Source of the DNA: Trebonia sp963759545
Lineage (GTDB): Bacteria > Actinomycetota > Actinomycetes > Streptosporangiales > Streptosporangiaceae
DNA length: 64,000 bases
Direction: 5' to 3'
NCBI GenBank assembly: GCA_963759545.1
Contig: CAVXAB010000014.1
Coordinates: forward strand, 1-64,000
Part shown: positions 36,486 through 45,571 of the stretch, in pieces
Layout of the letters: each line of letters begins with the position of its first letter
Numbering within the stretch: the stretch's first letter is position 1
Program-made: the position numbers and the translations under genes
The notes under the pieces: model-generated
The model's database searches: none
The model's input: the letters and a program-made list of their open reading frames with translations, nothing else
Told to the model about the DNA's origin: nothing

Positions 36486-37358
36486 ATGAGCAAGTCGCAG
36501 ACCGAAGGTCTTCAGTTCGTCCTGACGCTGTCCTGCCCGGACAAGCCCGGAATCGTCTACGCGGTGTCGAGCTTCCTCGTGCAGCACTCCGCGAACATCA
36601 TCGACAGCCAGCAGTACGGCGAGCCCGACGACGGCCTGTTCTTCATGCGCGTGCAGTTCTCCGTGCCGCAGCCCGGCCGGACCGTCGCTGAACTTGAGCG
36701 CGACTTCACCTGGGTCGCCGAGGCCTTCCACATGAGCTGGCAGCTGCACAACAAGTCCGAGCGGATCAAGACCCTGCTCATGGTCTCCCAGCTCGGGCAC
36801 TGCCTCAACGACCTGCTCTTCCGGTGGTCGACGGGCGCGCTGCCCGTCGACATCACCGGGGTGGTCTCCAACCACGAGGTCTTCCGCGACCTCACCGAGT
36901 CCTACAAGCTGCCGTTCCACTACCTCCCGGTGACGAATGACACTAAGCCGGCCGCCGAGGCCAAGCTCATGTCGATCATCGATGAGACGGACACCGAGCT
37001 GATCGTGCTCGCCCGCTACATGCAGATCCTGTCCTCCGAGGTGTGCAAGCGGGTCGAGGGCCGGATGATCAACATCCACCACTCGTTCCTGCCGTCCTTC
37101 AAGGGCGCCAAGCCGTACCACCAGGCGCATGCCAAGGGCGTGAAGCTGGTCGGCGCGACGGCGCACTACGTGACGCCCGACCTGGATGAGGGCCCGATCA
37201 TCGAGCAGGGCCTGATGCGGGTGGATCACTCCTATTCACCGGAGCGCCTGGTCGAGGCCGGCCGCGACGTCGAGGCCCAGGTGCTCGCCCGCGCGGTCAC
37301 CTGGCACGCCGAGCACCGCGTCCTGCTGAACGGCAACCGCACCGTGGTTCTCGGCTAG
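36486..37358 (+). CDS. purU: Formyltetrahydrofolate deformylase
   Basis: 290 residues from ATG 36486, with GGGTGAT upstream; a start at 36456 would add an unlikely leader. N-terminal ACT domain (about 8-85, LTLSCPDKPGIVYAVSSFL), C-terminal formyltransferase-like domain with SNHEVFRDL, ARYMQILS, NIHHSFLPSFKGAKPYHQA and GATAHYVTPDLDEGPII. It hydrolyses 10-formyl-THF to formate and THF, which regenerates free THF for a pathway that loads C1 units onto it. Its place behind the MttB gene supports that job. Confidence 0.93.
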   Translation: MSKSQTEGLQFVLTLSCPDKPGIVYAVSSFLVQHSANIIDSQQYGEPDDGLFFMRVQFSVPQPGRTVAELERDFTWVAEAFHMSWQLHNKSERIKTLLMVSQLGHCLNDLLFRWSTGALPVDITGVVSNHEVFRDLTESYKLPFHYLPVTNDTKPAAEAKLMSIIDETDTELIVLARYMQILSSEVCKRVEGRMINIHHSFLPSFKGAKPYHQAHAKGVKLVGATAHYVTPDLDEGPIIEQGLMRVDHSYSPERLVEAGRDVEAQVLARAVTWHAEHRVLLNGNRTVVLG

Positions 37359-37413
37359 GCAGGCGTAGCAGGCGGGTCCCAAACCGGGCCGCCTGGAGTT
37401 ATATCGTGTTCTC

Positions 37414-38097
37414 GTGACTGATCCGGTGGTCGCCGTTCGCGGCTTGCGCATGGCGTACGGCAGCGTCGTCGTCCTTGAGGACGTCGACCTGACCGTGACC
37501 GCGGGCGAGGTCGTCGCGCTCACCGGGGTCAACGGCGTCGGGAAGTCGACGCTGCTTTCCTGCCTGGCGGGCTTTCGCCGTCCGGCGGACGGCACGGTGT
37601 CCGTGCTTGGCGGGCCGCCGCGCGACAACGCGGAGTTCTGGCGGTCGGTAGCGATCGTCGCCGACCAGCCGACCTGGTATCCGGGGTTGACCGTCCGCGA
37701 GCTGCTTGAGCTTGTGCTGATGACCCACCAGCCGGTGCGCGGCTGGCGCCTTCCCGCCGACGATCTCGTCGAGATCTTCGGGCTGTCCGCCCGGGCGAAC
37801 GCCAGCCCGTTGAGCCTGTCCTCCGGGCAGCGGCAGCGCCTGTCGATCGCGGCGGCCCTCGCGCGACCGAGCAGGCTGCTGCTCCTTGACGAGCCCGAGC
37901 AGTCGCTCGACGCGGGCTTCAGGCGCGAGCTTGCGACGCTGCTCCGCGAGCAGTACACGGCCAACGGCGGCACGGTGGTGATGGCCACCCACGATCACGA
38001 CTTCGCCGTGACCGCGGGGTCGCGCATCGTCCCGCTCGCCGAGGGCAGGATCGCGGAAATCACCGCGGACGACGGCATCATCGGGCCCGTCCCGTGA
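37414..38097 (+). CDS. ABC transporter ATP-binding protein
   Basis: 227 residues from GTG 37414. Walker A GVNGVGKST, signature LSSGQRQRL, Walker B LLLLDEPEQ and the switch His in ATHDHD are all present. Its stop overlaps the GTG of the DUF6297 membrane protein (GTGA), so the two form one transporter of unknown substrate. Not linked by spacing to purU, which ends 55 bases upstream. Confidence 0.88.
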   Translation: MTDPVVAVRGLRMAYGSVVVLEDVDLTVTAGEVVALTGVNGVGKSTLLSCLAGFRRPADGTVSVLGGPPRDNAEFWRSVAIVADQPTWYPGLTVRELLELVLMTHQPVRGWRLPADDLVEIFGLSARANASPLSLSSGQRQRLSIAAALARPSRLLLLDEPEQSLDAGFRRELATLLREQYTANGGTVVMATHDHDFAVTAGSRIVPLAEGRIAEITADDGIIGPVP

Positions 38098-39668
38098 TCG
38101 CCGAGCCGACGACCGTCGCCGGCGACGCGGGAGTCAGCGTCGCGACCGTCCGGTCGTTCCTCGGCAAGCACCGCCGCAAGAGCTGGGTCGACTGGTACGT
38201 CGCAGGCTTCGCCCTGCTCATCGTGGCGATCTACGGCTCTGACTTCCTCGCGAGCCCGCTCAGCAGGCTCAGCAAGTCGGCGAGTCACGCCGCCGCGACC
38301 CACGCGGCGGCGACGCAGGCGGTAGCGGGCGCGGGCCTCGTGATCGGCGTCGGCGTGGGGCTCCTCCTGCTCGCGCAGGCGCTCGGCCCGCTGGCGCTCT
38401 CCCCCGCCGACGCCTCCTGGCTGCTGCTTACGCCGCTCAGCAGGCGAGCCGTCCTGCGGCGGGCCGCACTGACCGTCGCGGTGCTTGCCACGGTGGCCGG
38501 CGCCCTGCTCGGCGTGCTCGCCCTGGCGATGGCCGGCCCTTACCTCCGGCTCTCCGGCAGCGGGCTGCCCGGATCCTGGCTGTTCCTTTCCGCGGTTGCC
38601 GGCGCCGGATGCTGCCTGGCGGCGGTGGCCGCCGAGGCGCTCGCCCAGCCGCGGGACCGGCCGCGCGCCGTGATCCGCGCCGTCTGCCTGGCGGTCGCCG
38701 TCGTCTCGGTGGCGGGCGGAGTGGCCGGGGAACGCTGGTCCGTGGTGACGCGGGCGGTCACCGCCGTGTTTGGCGGGCTGTCCACGCCGGCCTTCGACAC
38801 GGCGGCGCTTGTCGCGCTCATCGTGGCCGCCGCCGCCTGGCTGCTGCTGTGGCGGCAGCTTGCCTCCTTCCCCGCCGGCGTGCTGCGGGCCGACTCGGCG
38901 CGCTCCGGGCGGGCCCTGCTCGCGGCGCAGTACTTCAACTTCTCGCTCCTGTTCTGGATCGCCGAGGACAACCACTGGCGCGGCCGCCTGCTCCGCTCAA
39001 GGCCGTGGCCGAAGCTGCCCCCGGTCCTTGTCCTAGCCTGGGCGGACTGGCGGCGGCTCGGCCGCAGGCCGTGGCCGCTCGTCATGCTCGCCGTGGCGGC
39101 CGTGGTCCCGGCCCTGCTCGGGATAGCCATCACCGGCCCGCGCCGCCCCGATCTCATCGCGGTGGCGCTCATCGCGGGCGCGGTCGCCGTCGGCTTGCAG
39201 GGGACAACCACCACCAAGCGCGACCAAGACGACCCCGCCTTGCTCAGGCTGCTCGGCGTGGACGCCGGGCGGGCGCTCGTGGCCCGCGCGGTGCTGCCAG
39301 CCCTGCTGTCCGGCTGCTGGCTCGCTCTTTCGCTGACCGTGCTCTGCGCCGCGGGAACGCTGAGCGGGTGGCTTTGGCCACTGCTCGGCCTGATCGCGGG
39401 CCCGGGCGTGGCGGCGGGCGTCTTGCGGCTGGCCCGCACCGCGCGTATCAACCCGGCGGACAGGGGACCGGACACACCCATGGGCAGCACCCCGCCCTGG
39501 CTGGTCTCGCGCATGCTGAGCGTCATCGTCGCCGTGATCGGCGCCGTACCGCTGTTCGGCGCCCTGCTCAAGGGGGAGGCCCACGCCACCACGGTCATCG
39601 ACCAGTGCGCGGCTTCGGTGATCGTCCTGTCGTTCTACCTGATGATCGCCAGGGCTATTTCCCGTTAG
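38094..39668 (+). CDS. DUF6297-family ABC permease-like membrane protein
   Basis: 524 residues, Ala/Leu/Val-rich, with about ten or more hydrophobic segments and a soluble head. A GLLLLAQALGPLALSPADASW block with the following LLTPLSRRAVLRRAA resembles actinobacterial DUF6297 proteins, which are always next to an ABC ATPase. Acts as the membrane partner of the preceding gene, with which it overlaps. Substrate unknown. Confidence 0.78.
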   Translation: MIAEPTTVAGDAGVSVATVRSFLGKHRRKSWVDWYVAGFALLIVAIYGSDFLASPLSRLSKSASHAAATHAAATQAVAGAGLVIGVGVGLLLLAQALGPLALSPADASWLLLTPLSRRAVLRRAALTVAVLATVAGALLGVLALAMAGPYLRLSGSGLPGSWLFLSAVAGAGCCLAAVAAEALAQPRDRPRAVIRAVCLAVAVVSVAGGVAGERWSVVTRAVTAVFGGLSTPAFDTAALVALIVAAAAWLLLWRQLASFPAGVLRADSARSGRALLAAQYFNFSLLFWIAEDNHWRGRLLRSRPWPKLPPVLVLAWADWRRLGRRPWPLVMLAVAAVVPALLGIAITGPRRPDLIAVALIAGAVAVGLQGTTTTKRDQDDPALLRLLGVDAGRALVARAVLPALLSGCWLALSLTVLCAAGTLSGWLWPLLGLIAGPGVAAGVLRLARTARINPADRGPDTPMGSTPPWLVSRMLSVIVAVIGAVPLFGALLKGEAHATTVIDQCAASVIVLSFYLMIARAISR

Positions 39669-39709
39669 CCGCGCTTTCCAACCGCTGGAATATGTGATAT
39701 CACTTTGAT

Positions 39710-40693
39710 ATGACTGCGATGGAGCTCGAGATCGACGGGCTGCGCCGTCGGTATGGCACCGTCACCGCGCTTGACGGGCTGACCTTCAGCGTCCCCGCGG
39801 GACAGGTTTTCGGTTTCCTCGGGCCGAACGGCGCCGGCAAGACCACCACCATGCGCGCCATCTTCGGCGTCACCGCCCTTGACGCGGGCGAGATCCGCTG
39901 GCGCGGCAAGCCGGTCGACGAGGCCGCCCGCCGGACCTTCGGCTACATGCCAGAGGAACGCGGCCTCTACCCCACCATGGCCCTATTCGACCAGGTCGAG
40001 TACTTCGCGCGGCTGCACGGCATGGACGGCCCCTCCGCCACGAAGGCCGCCTGGCACTGGATCGACCGCCTCGGCCTGTCCGGCCGGGGCCGGACGCGGA
40101 TCGACGCGCTCTCGCACGGCAACCAGCAGCGCGCACAGCTGGCCGTCGCGCTTGTCCACGACCCGGACCTGCTGGTCCTCGACGAACCGTTCTCCGGACT
40201 CGACCCCGGCGGTATCGACGACATGAGCGCGATCCTCGCCGAGCGCGCCGCGGCCGGCGTGACCGTGCTGTTCTCCAGCCACCAACTGGACCTGGTCGAG
40301 GACATCTGCGAGGCCGTCGCGATCATCCATCAGGGCAGGCTCGTCGTATCCGGCCTGGTCGCGGACCTGCGCCGCGGTGACCACCCGCGGCTCGCGGTCC
40401 GCGTAACGGGCGACCGAACGGGTGGCTGGGCGGCCGGCATCGGCTCAGCTATTGGAACCGTGGACTCGGTAAGAGCGGATGGCACGGCCGAGATATCCCT
40501 AACGAGTACGGCCGACTCCCAGACGATCCTGGATCTCGCCAGGGCGGCCGGCCCGGTCGAGCACTTCGCCTTCGAGGACCGGTCGCTGTCCGAGGTCTTC
40601 CGCACGGCGACCGGCGCGTCCGTCGGCCAGGCAGAGGCCGAGCACGCGGCGGCCAGCAGGACCACCGGGGTAACGACGGGAGCAGGGCTATGA
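39710..40693 (+). CDS. ABC transporter ATP-binding protein with DUF4162 tail
   Basis: 327 residues. Walker A GPNGAGKT, Q-loop region GYMPEERGLYP, signature LSHGNQQR and Walker B LLVLDEPFSG are seen, then a C-terminal DUF4162-like domain. The PEERGLYP motif is typical of NatA-type exporters. Its TGA overlaps the permease ATG, and the start follows an AT-rich promoter-like gap after the DUF6297 gene. Confidence 0.9.
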   Translation: MTAMELEIDGLRRRYGTVTALDGLTFSVPAGQVFGFLGPNGAGKTTTMRAIFGVTALDAGEIRWRGKPVDEAARRTFGYMPEERGLYPTMALFDQVEYFARLHGMDGPSATKAAWHWIDRLGLSGRGRTRIDALSHGNQQRAQLAVALVHDPDLLVLDEPFSGLDPGGIDDMSAILAERAAAGVTVLFSSHQLDLVEDICEAVAIIHQGRLVVSGLVADLRRGDHPRLAVRVTGDRTGGWAAGIGSAIGTVDSVRADGTAEISLTSTADSQTILDLARAAGPVEHFAFEDRSLSEVFRTATGASVGQAEAEHAAASRTTGVTTGAGL

Positions 40694-41940
40694 GCACGGG
40701 CACGTTGAGCACCGGGCCGGAGACGAGCGGCCGCGGCGGCGTCGCGCCGCCAAGCCGGTCGCTGCAGGCGACCTGGCTGGTGGCCCGCAGGGAGATCCGG
40801 CTGAGGGCCAGGACGCGGGTCTTCTTGACCACGACCGCGGTGCTGCTGATCGCGGTCGCCCTGGCCGTGGCGCTCCCGGCGATCCTGTCAAGCAAGAACA
40901 AGCCGGACAGGATCGGCGTCGTCGGCGACACCACCACGATCAGCGGCATCGTCACCGAGGCGGGCCGGCTATCCGGCGGGCAGGCGGTCGCGGTTCCGCA
41001 GCCGAGCCTGGCGGCGGCGGAGGCGGCACTGCGCAGCGGCGACCTGAGCGCCGTCCTCGTCCCCAACTCGGAGATCATCGTTAAGCAGGTGCCGCTTGGC
41101 GGCGTCACCGGTTCCGTCGCGACGCTCGCCCAGCTCGCCGGGCTCTCCAAGCTGATACAGACTGTGCCGGGCGCGGCGTCCGCCGTCGCCCACGGGGTGA
41201 CGCTGCCGGTGCGCGGCCTCGAAGCGCCCAAGACGTCGCTGTCCTCCCGGCTGACCGGGCTGTTCACCATCATCATCGTCTGGATCCTGATCAGCGTGTA
41301 CGGGTCGCAGATCGCGATGGGGATCGGCGAGGAGAAGTCCAGCCGGGTGGTCGAGGTGCTGCTGTCTGCTGTCCGCCCGGTTCAGCTGCTGATCGGCAAG
41401 GTGCTCGGCATCGGGCTGCTCGCGCTTGCCCAGGCGGCGGGGATGCTCGTCGTGTTCATCGTCGCCGGGTTCGCATCCGGGTCGAGCCTGGTGCACGGCG
41501 CCACGCTTGGCGTCGTCATCGCCGGCGGGGTGTTCATCGTGCTCGGCTACGCGTTCTACTGCACGGCGTTCGCGGCCGCGGGGTCGCTGGTGTCGCGGCA
41601 GTCGGACGTGAACTCGACGATCCTGCCGGTCCAGCTCCCGCTGATCATCACCTACGCGCTGTCCTACACGGTGGTCTACGCCAACGGCGCAAGCACCTTC
41701 TACCACGTGCTCGGCTTCCTGCCGCCGACCGCGCCGATCGCGATGCCCGTGCTGTACGCGGCGGGCGACGTCCCGCTCTGGCAGGTCGCGGTGGCGGCCG
41801 TGCTGACGGCCGTCGGCACGGTATGGATGGCCAGGATCGCGGTGCGGATCTACGCGAATTCCATCCTGCGCACCGGTCCGCGGATCAGCTTCCGGCAGGC
41901 CATCAGGGAGAGCAGGAGCGCGTTACCCGCGCGATGTTAA
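40690..41940 (+). CDS. ABC-2 type permease (NatB-like)
   Basis: 416 residues. An N-terminal anchor (about 42-62) is followed by an external domain of about 130 residues, then five or six membrane segments with the conserved IGEEKSSRVVEVLLSAVRP motif of NatB/ABC-2 exporters. Pairs with the preceding ATPase. The natural partner in other bacteria exports Na+ or peptides; here the substrate is unknown. Confidence 0.88.
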   Translation: MSTGTLSTGPETSGRGGVAPPSRSLQATWLVARREIRLRARTRVFLTTTAVLLIAVALAVALPAILSSKNKPDRIGVVGDTTTISGIVTEAGRLSGGQAVAVPQPSLAAAEAALRSGDLSAVLVPNSEIIVKQVPLGGVTGSVATLAQLAGLSKLIQTVPGAASAVAHGVTLPVRGLEAPKTSLSSRLTGLFTIIIVWILISVYGSQIAMGIGEEKSSRVVEVLLSAVRPVQLLIGKVLGIGLLALAQAAGMLVVFIVAGFASGSSLVHGATLGVVIAGGVFIVLGYAFYCTAFAAAGSLVSRQSDVNSTILPVQLPLIITYALSYTVVYANGASTFYHVLGFLPPTAPIAMPVLYAAGDVPLWQVAVAAVLTAVGTVWMARIAVRIYANSILRTGPRISFRQAIRESRSALPARC

Positions 41941-41950
41941 GTCGTCGTAC

Positions 41951-42222
41951 ATGACGATTTCGGACGCTGCCGCTCAGCCAGCGCCAAACGCGGAACCGGA
42001 GCGGCGGCGGCCGAGCCTGCGGCGGTCCTTTCAGTCGCTTGAGTCGCCCGCGTACCGGGCCTGGTTCTTCAGCCAGGTGTTTTCCGCGTCGGGGACGATG
42101 ACGCAGACGGTGGCGATGTCGTGGTTCCTGCTGCGGCTGACGGGCAACAGCGTGGCGGCGGCTAACACGCTGGTCCAACTCGCCTCGGGCGACGGGATGC
42201 GCGGCCGGATGATGGGGCTGTG
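41951..42222 (+). pseudogene. MFS transporter remnant with internal deletion
   Basis: The frame opens with a typical MFS start (SPAYRAWFFSQVFSASGTMTQTVAMSWFLLRLTGN) and then jumps to AAANTLVQLASGDGMRGRMMGLW, a block that in full-length MFS_3-type exporters lies about 250 residues later. Downstream of GLW the similarity stops. The middle of the gene has therefore been lost in frame. The open frame continues by chance into the aldo/keto reductase gene. Confidence 0.75.
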
Positions 42223-42310
42223 GAAGCCGGCCCTGGCTAGAACAAAGACGGGCCCGGCGCTGTTGTCGTGTGTTGGCTTCCCTCCGTTCCTTCGCAGAAG
42301 GGTTTCATCG

Positions 42311-43354
42311 ATGACCGTTATCGGGAGTTCCGACCTTGACGTGTTCCCGCTTGGGCTCGGCGGCAACACGTTCGGCTGGACGTCGGACAAGGCGACGTCG
42401 TTCGCGGTGCTCGACGCCTACGTCGCGGGCGGCGGCAACTTCATCGACACCGCCGACTCGTATTCGGCGTGGGTGCCAGGGAATGCCGGCGGCGAGTCAG
42501 AGACGATCATCGGCGAGTGGACCGCGGCCCGGCGGAACAGGGACTCGGTCGTCATCGCGACCAAGGTGAGCAGGCACCCGCAGTTCCGCGGGCTGTCGCC
42601 GAGCAACATCCTGGCCGCGGCCGACGCTTCCCTTAGCCGGCTGCGGACGGACTTCATCGACCTTTACTACGTGCACTACGACGAGCCTGACGTGCCGGTC
42701 GCGGAAGCAGCGGCGGCGTTCCACCGGCTGCAAGAAGCGGGCAAGATCCGGCACGTCGGGCTCTCGAACATCACCGCCCCCCGGCTCCGCGAGTGGTTCG
42801 CTGTCGCCCGGGCCGAGGGGTGGGCGCCGCCAGTGGCGCTCCAGCCGCACTACAACCTGGTGGAGCGAGCGGCCTACGAGACCTCATTCGCCCCCGTCGT
42901 CGCGGAGTTCGGGCTTGGCGTGCTGCCGTATTACGCGCTCGCGAGCGGCTTCCTCGCCGGGAAGTACCGTAGCGCCGCGGATCACGCGGGCGCGGCACGG
43001 CAGCCGGGCGCTACCAGGTACCTGACCAGCCCGACCGGTCCGGCGGTGCTCGCGGCGCTCGACGCGATTTCCGCGGAGCGCGGCGTCGCGCCGGCGACCG
43101 TGGCGCTCGCCTGGCTGCGCGGCCGGCCCAACGTGGTCGCGCCGCTGGCTTCTGCCCGTACGGTCGACCAGCTTCCCGCGCTGCTCGCCTCGGCGACCCT
43201 GGACCTCACGGCCCACGAGATCGAGGCGCTGGACAAGTCGTCGGCGCGAGCAGCCGGCTCCGGCCCTGGGGCGGATAGCCGGTATCAGAACGCGCTGACG
43301 CCGGTCTCGGCGCGGCCGATGAGCAGCTTCTGGATCTGGCTGGTCCCCTCGTAG
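42311..43354 (+). CDS. Aldo/keto reductase
   Basis: 347 residues from ATG 42311 (AGAAGGG upstream); the longer frame includes the decayed MFS gene. Motifs: LGLGGNTFGW, NFIDTADSY (catalytic Asp/Tyr), VIATKV (Lys), YYVHYDEP (His), GLSNITAPRL and GVLPYYALASGFLAGKYR. NADPH-dependent reduction of a carbonyl is expected. The last 23 residues overlap the convergent acyl-CoA dehydrogenase gene, so the annotated stop may be displaced by an indel near 43260. Confidence 0.85.
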   Translation: MTVIGSSDLDVFPLGLGGNTFGWTSDKATSFAVLDAYVAGGGNFIDTADSYSAWVPGNAGGESETIIGEWTAARRNRDSVVIATKVSRHPQFRGLSPSNILAAADASLSRLRTDFIDLYYVHYDEPDVPVAEAAAAFHRLQEAGKIRHVGLSNITAPRLREWFAVARAEGWAPPVALQPHYNLVERAAYETSFAPVVAEFGLGVLPYYALASGFLAGKYRSAADHAGAARQPGATRYLTSPTGPAVLAALDAISAERGVAPATVALAWLRGRPNVVAPLASARTVDQLPALLASATLDLTAHEIEALDKSSARAAGSGPGADSRYQNALTPVSARPMSSFWIWLVPS

Positions 43355-44487
43355 AGGGTCATGACCCGGGCGTCGCGCATGAACTTCTGCACGGGGTACT
43401 CGTCGATGTAGCCGTAGCCGCCGAAGGCCTGGATCGCGAGGTTGGCGGCCTTGACCGCCTTTTCCGAGGCGAAGAACTTGGCCTTGGACGCCTCCGTGCG
43501 GAACGGCAGGCCGCGCTCGATGAGGTCGGCGGCCCGCCAGGTGAGGAGCCGTGCGGCGTCGGTGTCGACGGAGATCTCGGCGATCATGTCCTGGATCAGC
43601 TGGAATCCGGCAATCGGCCGCCCGAACTGTGACCGGCTTCCCGTGTACTCGACGACCGCTTCCAGGCAGGCCTGGCTGATGCCCGTGCAGCCGGCGGCTA
43701 CGGACACCCGGCCCTTGTCGAGGGAGTGCATGGCGATCTTGAAGCCCTCGCCCTCGGCGCCGAGCATGGCGCCGGCCGGCACGCGGACGTCGGTGAAGGT
43801 CAGCTCGGAGGTCACCTGGCCGCGGAGTCCGAGCTTGCCGTGGATCTCGGTCCGGCCGAACCCTGGCGTGCCGGTCGGGACGAGGAAGGCCGAGACACCG
43901 CGGGGCCCTGGGCCGCCGGTGCGGGCGAACACCACGCAGATATCGGCCCAGCTGCCGTTGGTGATGAAGATCTTCGTGCCGTTAATGATCCAGTCGCCGC
44001 CCGACCGGTCCGCCCTGGTCTTAAGGTTTCCCGCGTCCGAGCCGTTGTCTGGCTCGGTGAGGGCGAAGCAGCCGAGCTTCGTGCCTGACGCGATGCCGGG
44101 CAGCCACTCCTGCTTCTGCTCCTCGGAGCCATGCGACAGGACGCTCTTGCCGAACAGGCCCGTGGAGACGGAGACGATGCCGCGCACGGCGGAGTCCGCT
44201 CGGCCAAGTTCCTCCATGCCGATGCAGTACGTGATGTAGTCGCCGCCGAGGCCGCCGTACTCCTCTGGGATCGTCAGGCCGAAGAACCCGAGCTCGCCGA
44301 GCTTGCCGATGATCGCGGTATCGACGGACTCCCGGCGGTCCCACTCGGCACGGTAAGGGACCACCTCCTTGCTGAGGAACTCGCGGGCAGCCTCCTTGAA
44401 CCGGAGCTGGTCCTCGGTCAGGGCAAAGTCCACGCCCGCCGCCTCCTTCGTGATTCCGGACCTGATATCAGTGACTGCTCCCATCAT
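43285..44487 (-). CDS. Acyl-CoA dehydrogenase
   Basis: 400 residues from ATG with first base 44487. It starts before VDFALTEDQLRFKEAAREF and contains IPEEYGGLGGDYITYCIGMEEL, CFALTEPDNGSDAGNLKT, GRPIAGFQLIQDMIAE, QAFGGYGYIDEYPVQKFMRDARV and the catalytic Glu in TLYEGTSQIQK. Medium/short-chain type. As given, the frame is open all the way through the LysR gene upstream; I treat them as two genes because TGA in the neighbouring frame overlaps this ATG. Confidence 0.9.
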   Translation of the reverse strand: MMGAVTDIRSGITKEAAGVDFALTEDQLRFKEAAREFLSKEVVPYRAEWDRRESVDTAIIGKLGELGFFGLTIPEEYGGLGGDYITYCIGMEELGRADSAVRGIVSVSTGLFGKSVLSHGSEEQKQEWLPGIASGTKLGCFALTEPDNGSDAGNLKTRADRSGGDWIINGTKIFITNGSWADICVVFARTGGPGPRGVSAFLVPTGTPGFGRTEIHGKLGLRGQVTSELTFTDVRVPAGAMLGAEGEGFKIAMHSLDKGRVSVAAGCTGISQACLEAVVEYTGSRSQFGRPIAGFQLIQDMIAEISVDTDAARLLTWRAADLIERGLPFRTEASKAKFFASEKAVKAANLAIQAFGGYGYIDEYPVQKFMRDARVMTLYEGTSQIQKLLIGRAETGVSAF

Positions 44488-45489
44488 GACTGCCCCGCCG
44501 CGAACGCGCCTAGCCGGAGCGGCCGAGCCCGCAGTCGTTCGGAATAACTGGAGGTCGTCGCGGGCCTGCCGCGGTAGCCAGACCGCGGTGCCGCCTGATG
44601 GCGGCTCGTACGTCCGCTTGACGTGACTGACCAGGCGCTTCGCGCCCGCGTGCACGGTGTCGGCGCGCCAGACGAGCGACCAGGGGTAAAGCGGCACCGG
44701 GTCGACGATGGGGAGGCGGACAAGGCCGAGGCCGCCCGGCCAGCCGACCCGGTTGCGCTCGCCGACCAACGTCATGAGCGAGCGGGACGCCGCGATGGCA
44801 TCGAAGACCGACTCGCTGCCGACCGCGTAGCCAGTGGGATCGATGTCCAGGCCGAACGCGTCCGCGAAGTCATGGAAGTACGTCTCCCACTCGCTGCCGT
44901 CGACGATGCCGGGCACCCAGGCACGGTAGCGGGCGAGCTCGGCCGCCCGGACCGCGCGTGCCGTGGCCAGCGGGTGCCGCACGCCGACGATTACCTGACC
45001 AGGCTCGAGGAAGGCGTAGGTCCGCGCGAGCGCCGGGTCGAGCTCGCGCTTTACGTCCCTGAGGTAGGCGTAGCCGGCATCGATCTCGCCCGCCAGCAGG
45101 CTCTTAAACGTGCTCGCCGCGCCGCCGCCGATCACCATCTCGACGGCGACTCCCTGGTTGTCCGCGCAGAAGTCGCGCAGCAGGTCCACCGGCCCGGAGC
45201 CGCGGCTGAGCACGTCCACCCGCAGCGGCCTGGTCCCTGGCTGCACCGAGGCGAACGCCGCGCTTACCGCGGCCAGGATCGCGCCTGCGTGCGGCAGGAA
45301 GGTGCGGCCGTCCTGGGTGAGCGCGGCACCGGACGGCGTCCGCTTGAACAGGACGGTGCCGAGCTCGGCCTCCAGGGCCGCGATCCGCTTCGAGACGGCC
45401 TGCTGGCTGACGTCGAGCCGGTCGGCGGCGAGCTGGAACTGGCCTTCCTCCGCGACGGCCACGAATGCCCTGACGGCTTCGATGTTCAT
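44484..45489 (-). CDS. LysR-family transcriptional regulator (stop displaced, reads into acyl-CoA dehydrogenase)
   Basis: ATG with first base 45489. The N-terminal winged helix is clear (AFVAVAEEGQFQLAADRLDVSQQAVSKRIAALEAELG), followed by the effector domain LRVDVLSRGSGPVDLLRDF. Conserved sequence continues to about VWLPRQ; beyond it the frame has no stop and enters the dehydrogenase. A one-base indel in the region 44490-44560 would place TGA at 44484-44486, overlapping the next ATG. It is divergent from an MFS gene across a perfect palindrome. Confidence 0.8.
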
Positions 45490-45497
45490 GGCTTGGT

Positions 45498-45518
45498 GAT
45501 ACAACCAGTGGTTGTATC
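45498..45518. promoter_or_regulatory. Perfect 21-bp palindrome, LysR operator candidate
   Basis: GATACAACCA-G-TGGTTGTATC lies nine bases upstream of the LysR ATG and 54 bases upstream of the MFS GTG. It fits the T-N11-A LysR box. The half-site TGGTTGT recurs at 45530 (GGTTGTTTGA). Likely autoregulation and control of the divergent transporter. Confidence 0.75.
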
Positions 45519-45571
45519 GTCTCTCCCCTTGGTTGTTTGATCCTGCGGAAATACATCGCTGTAATTGGCAG

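Noticed and set aside
41951..43354. Genuine MFS-aldo/keto reductase fusion protein
   Set aside because: The MFS part lacks its middle and end, and the reductase has its own ATG and ribosome site at 42311.
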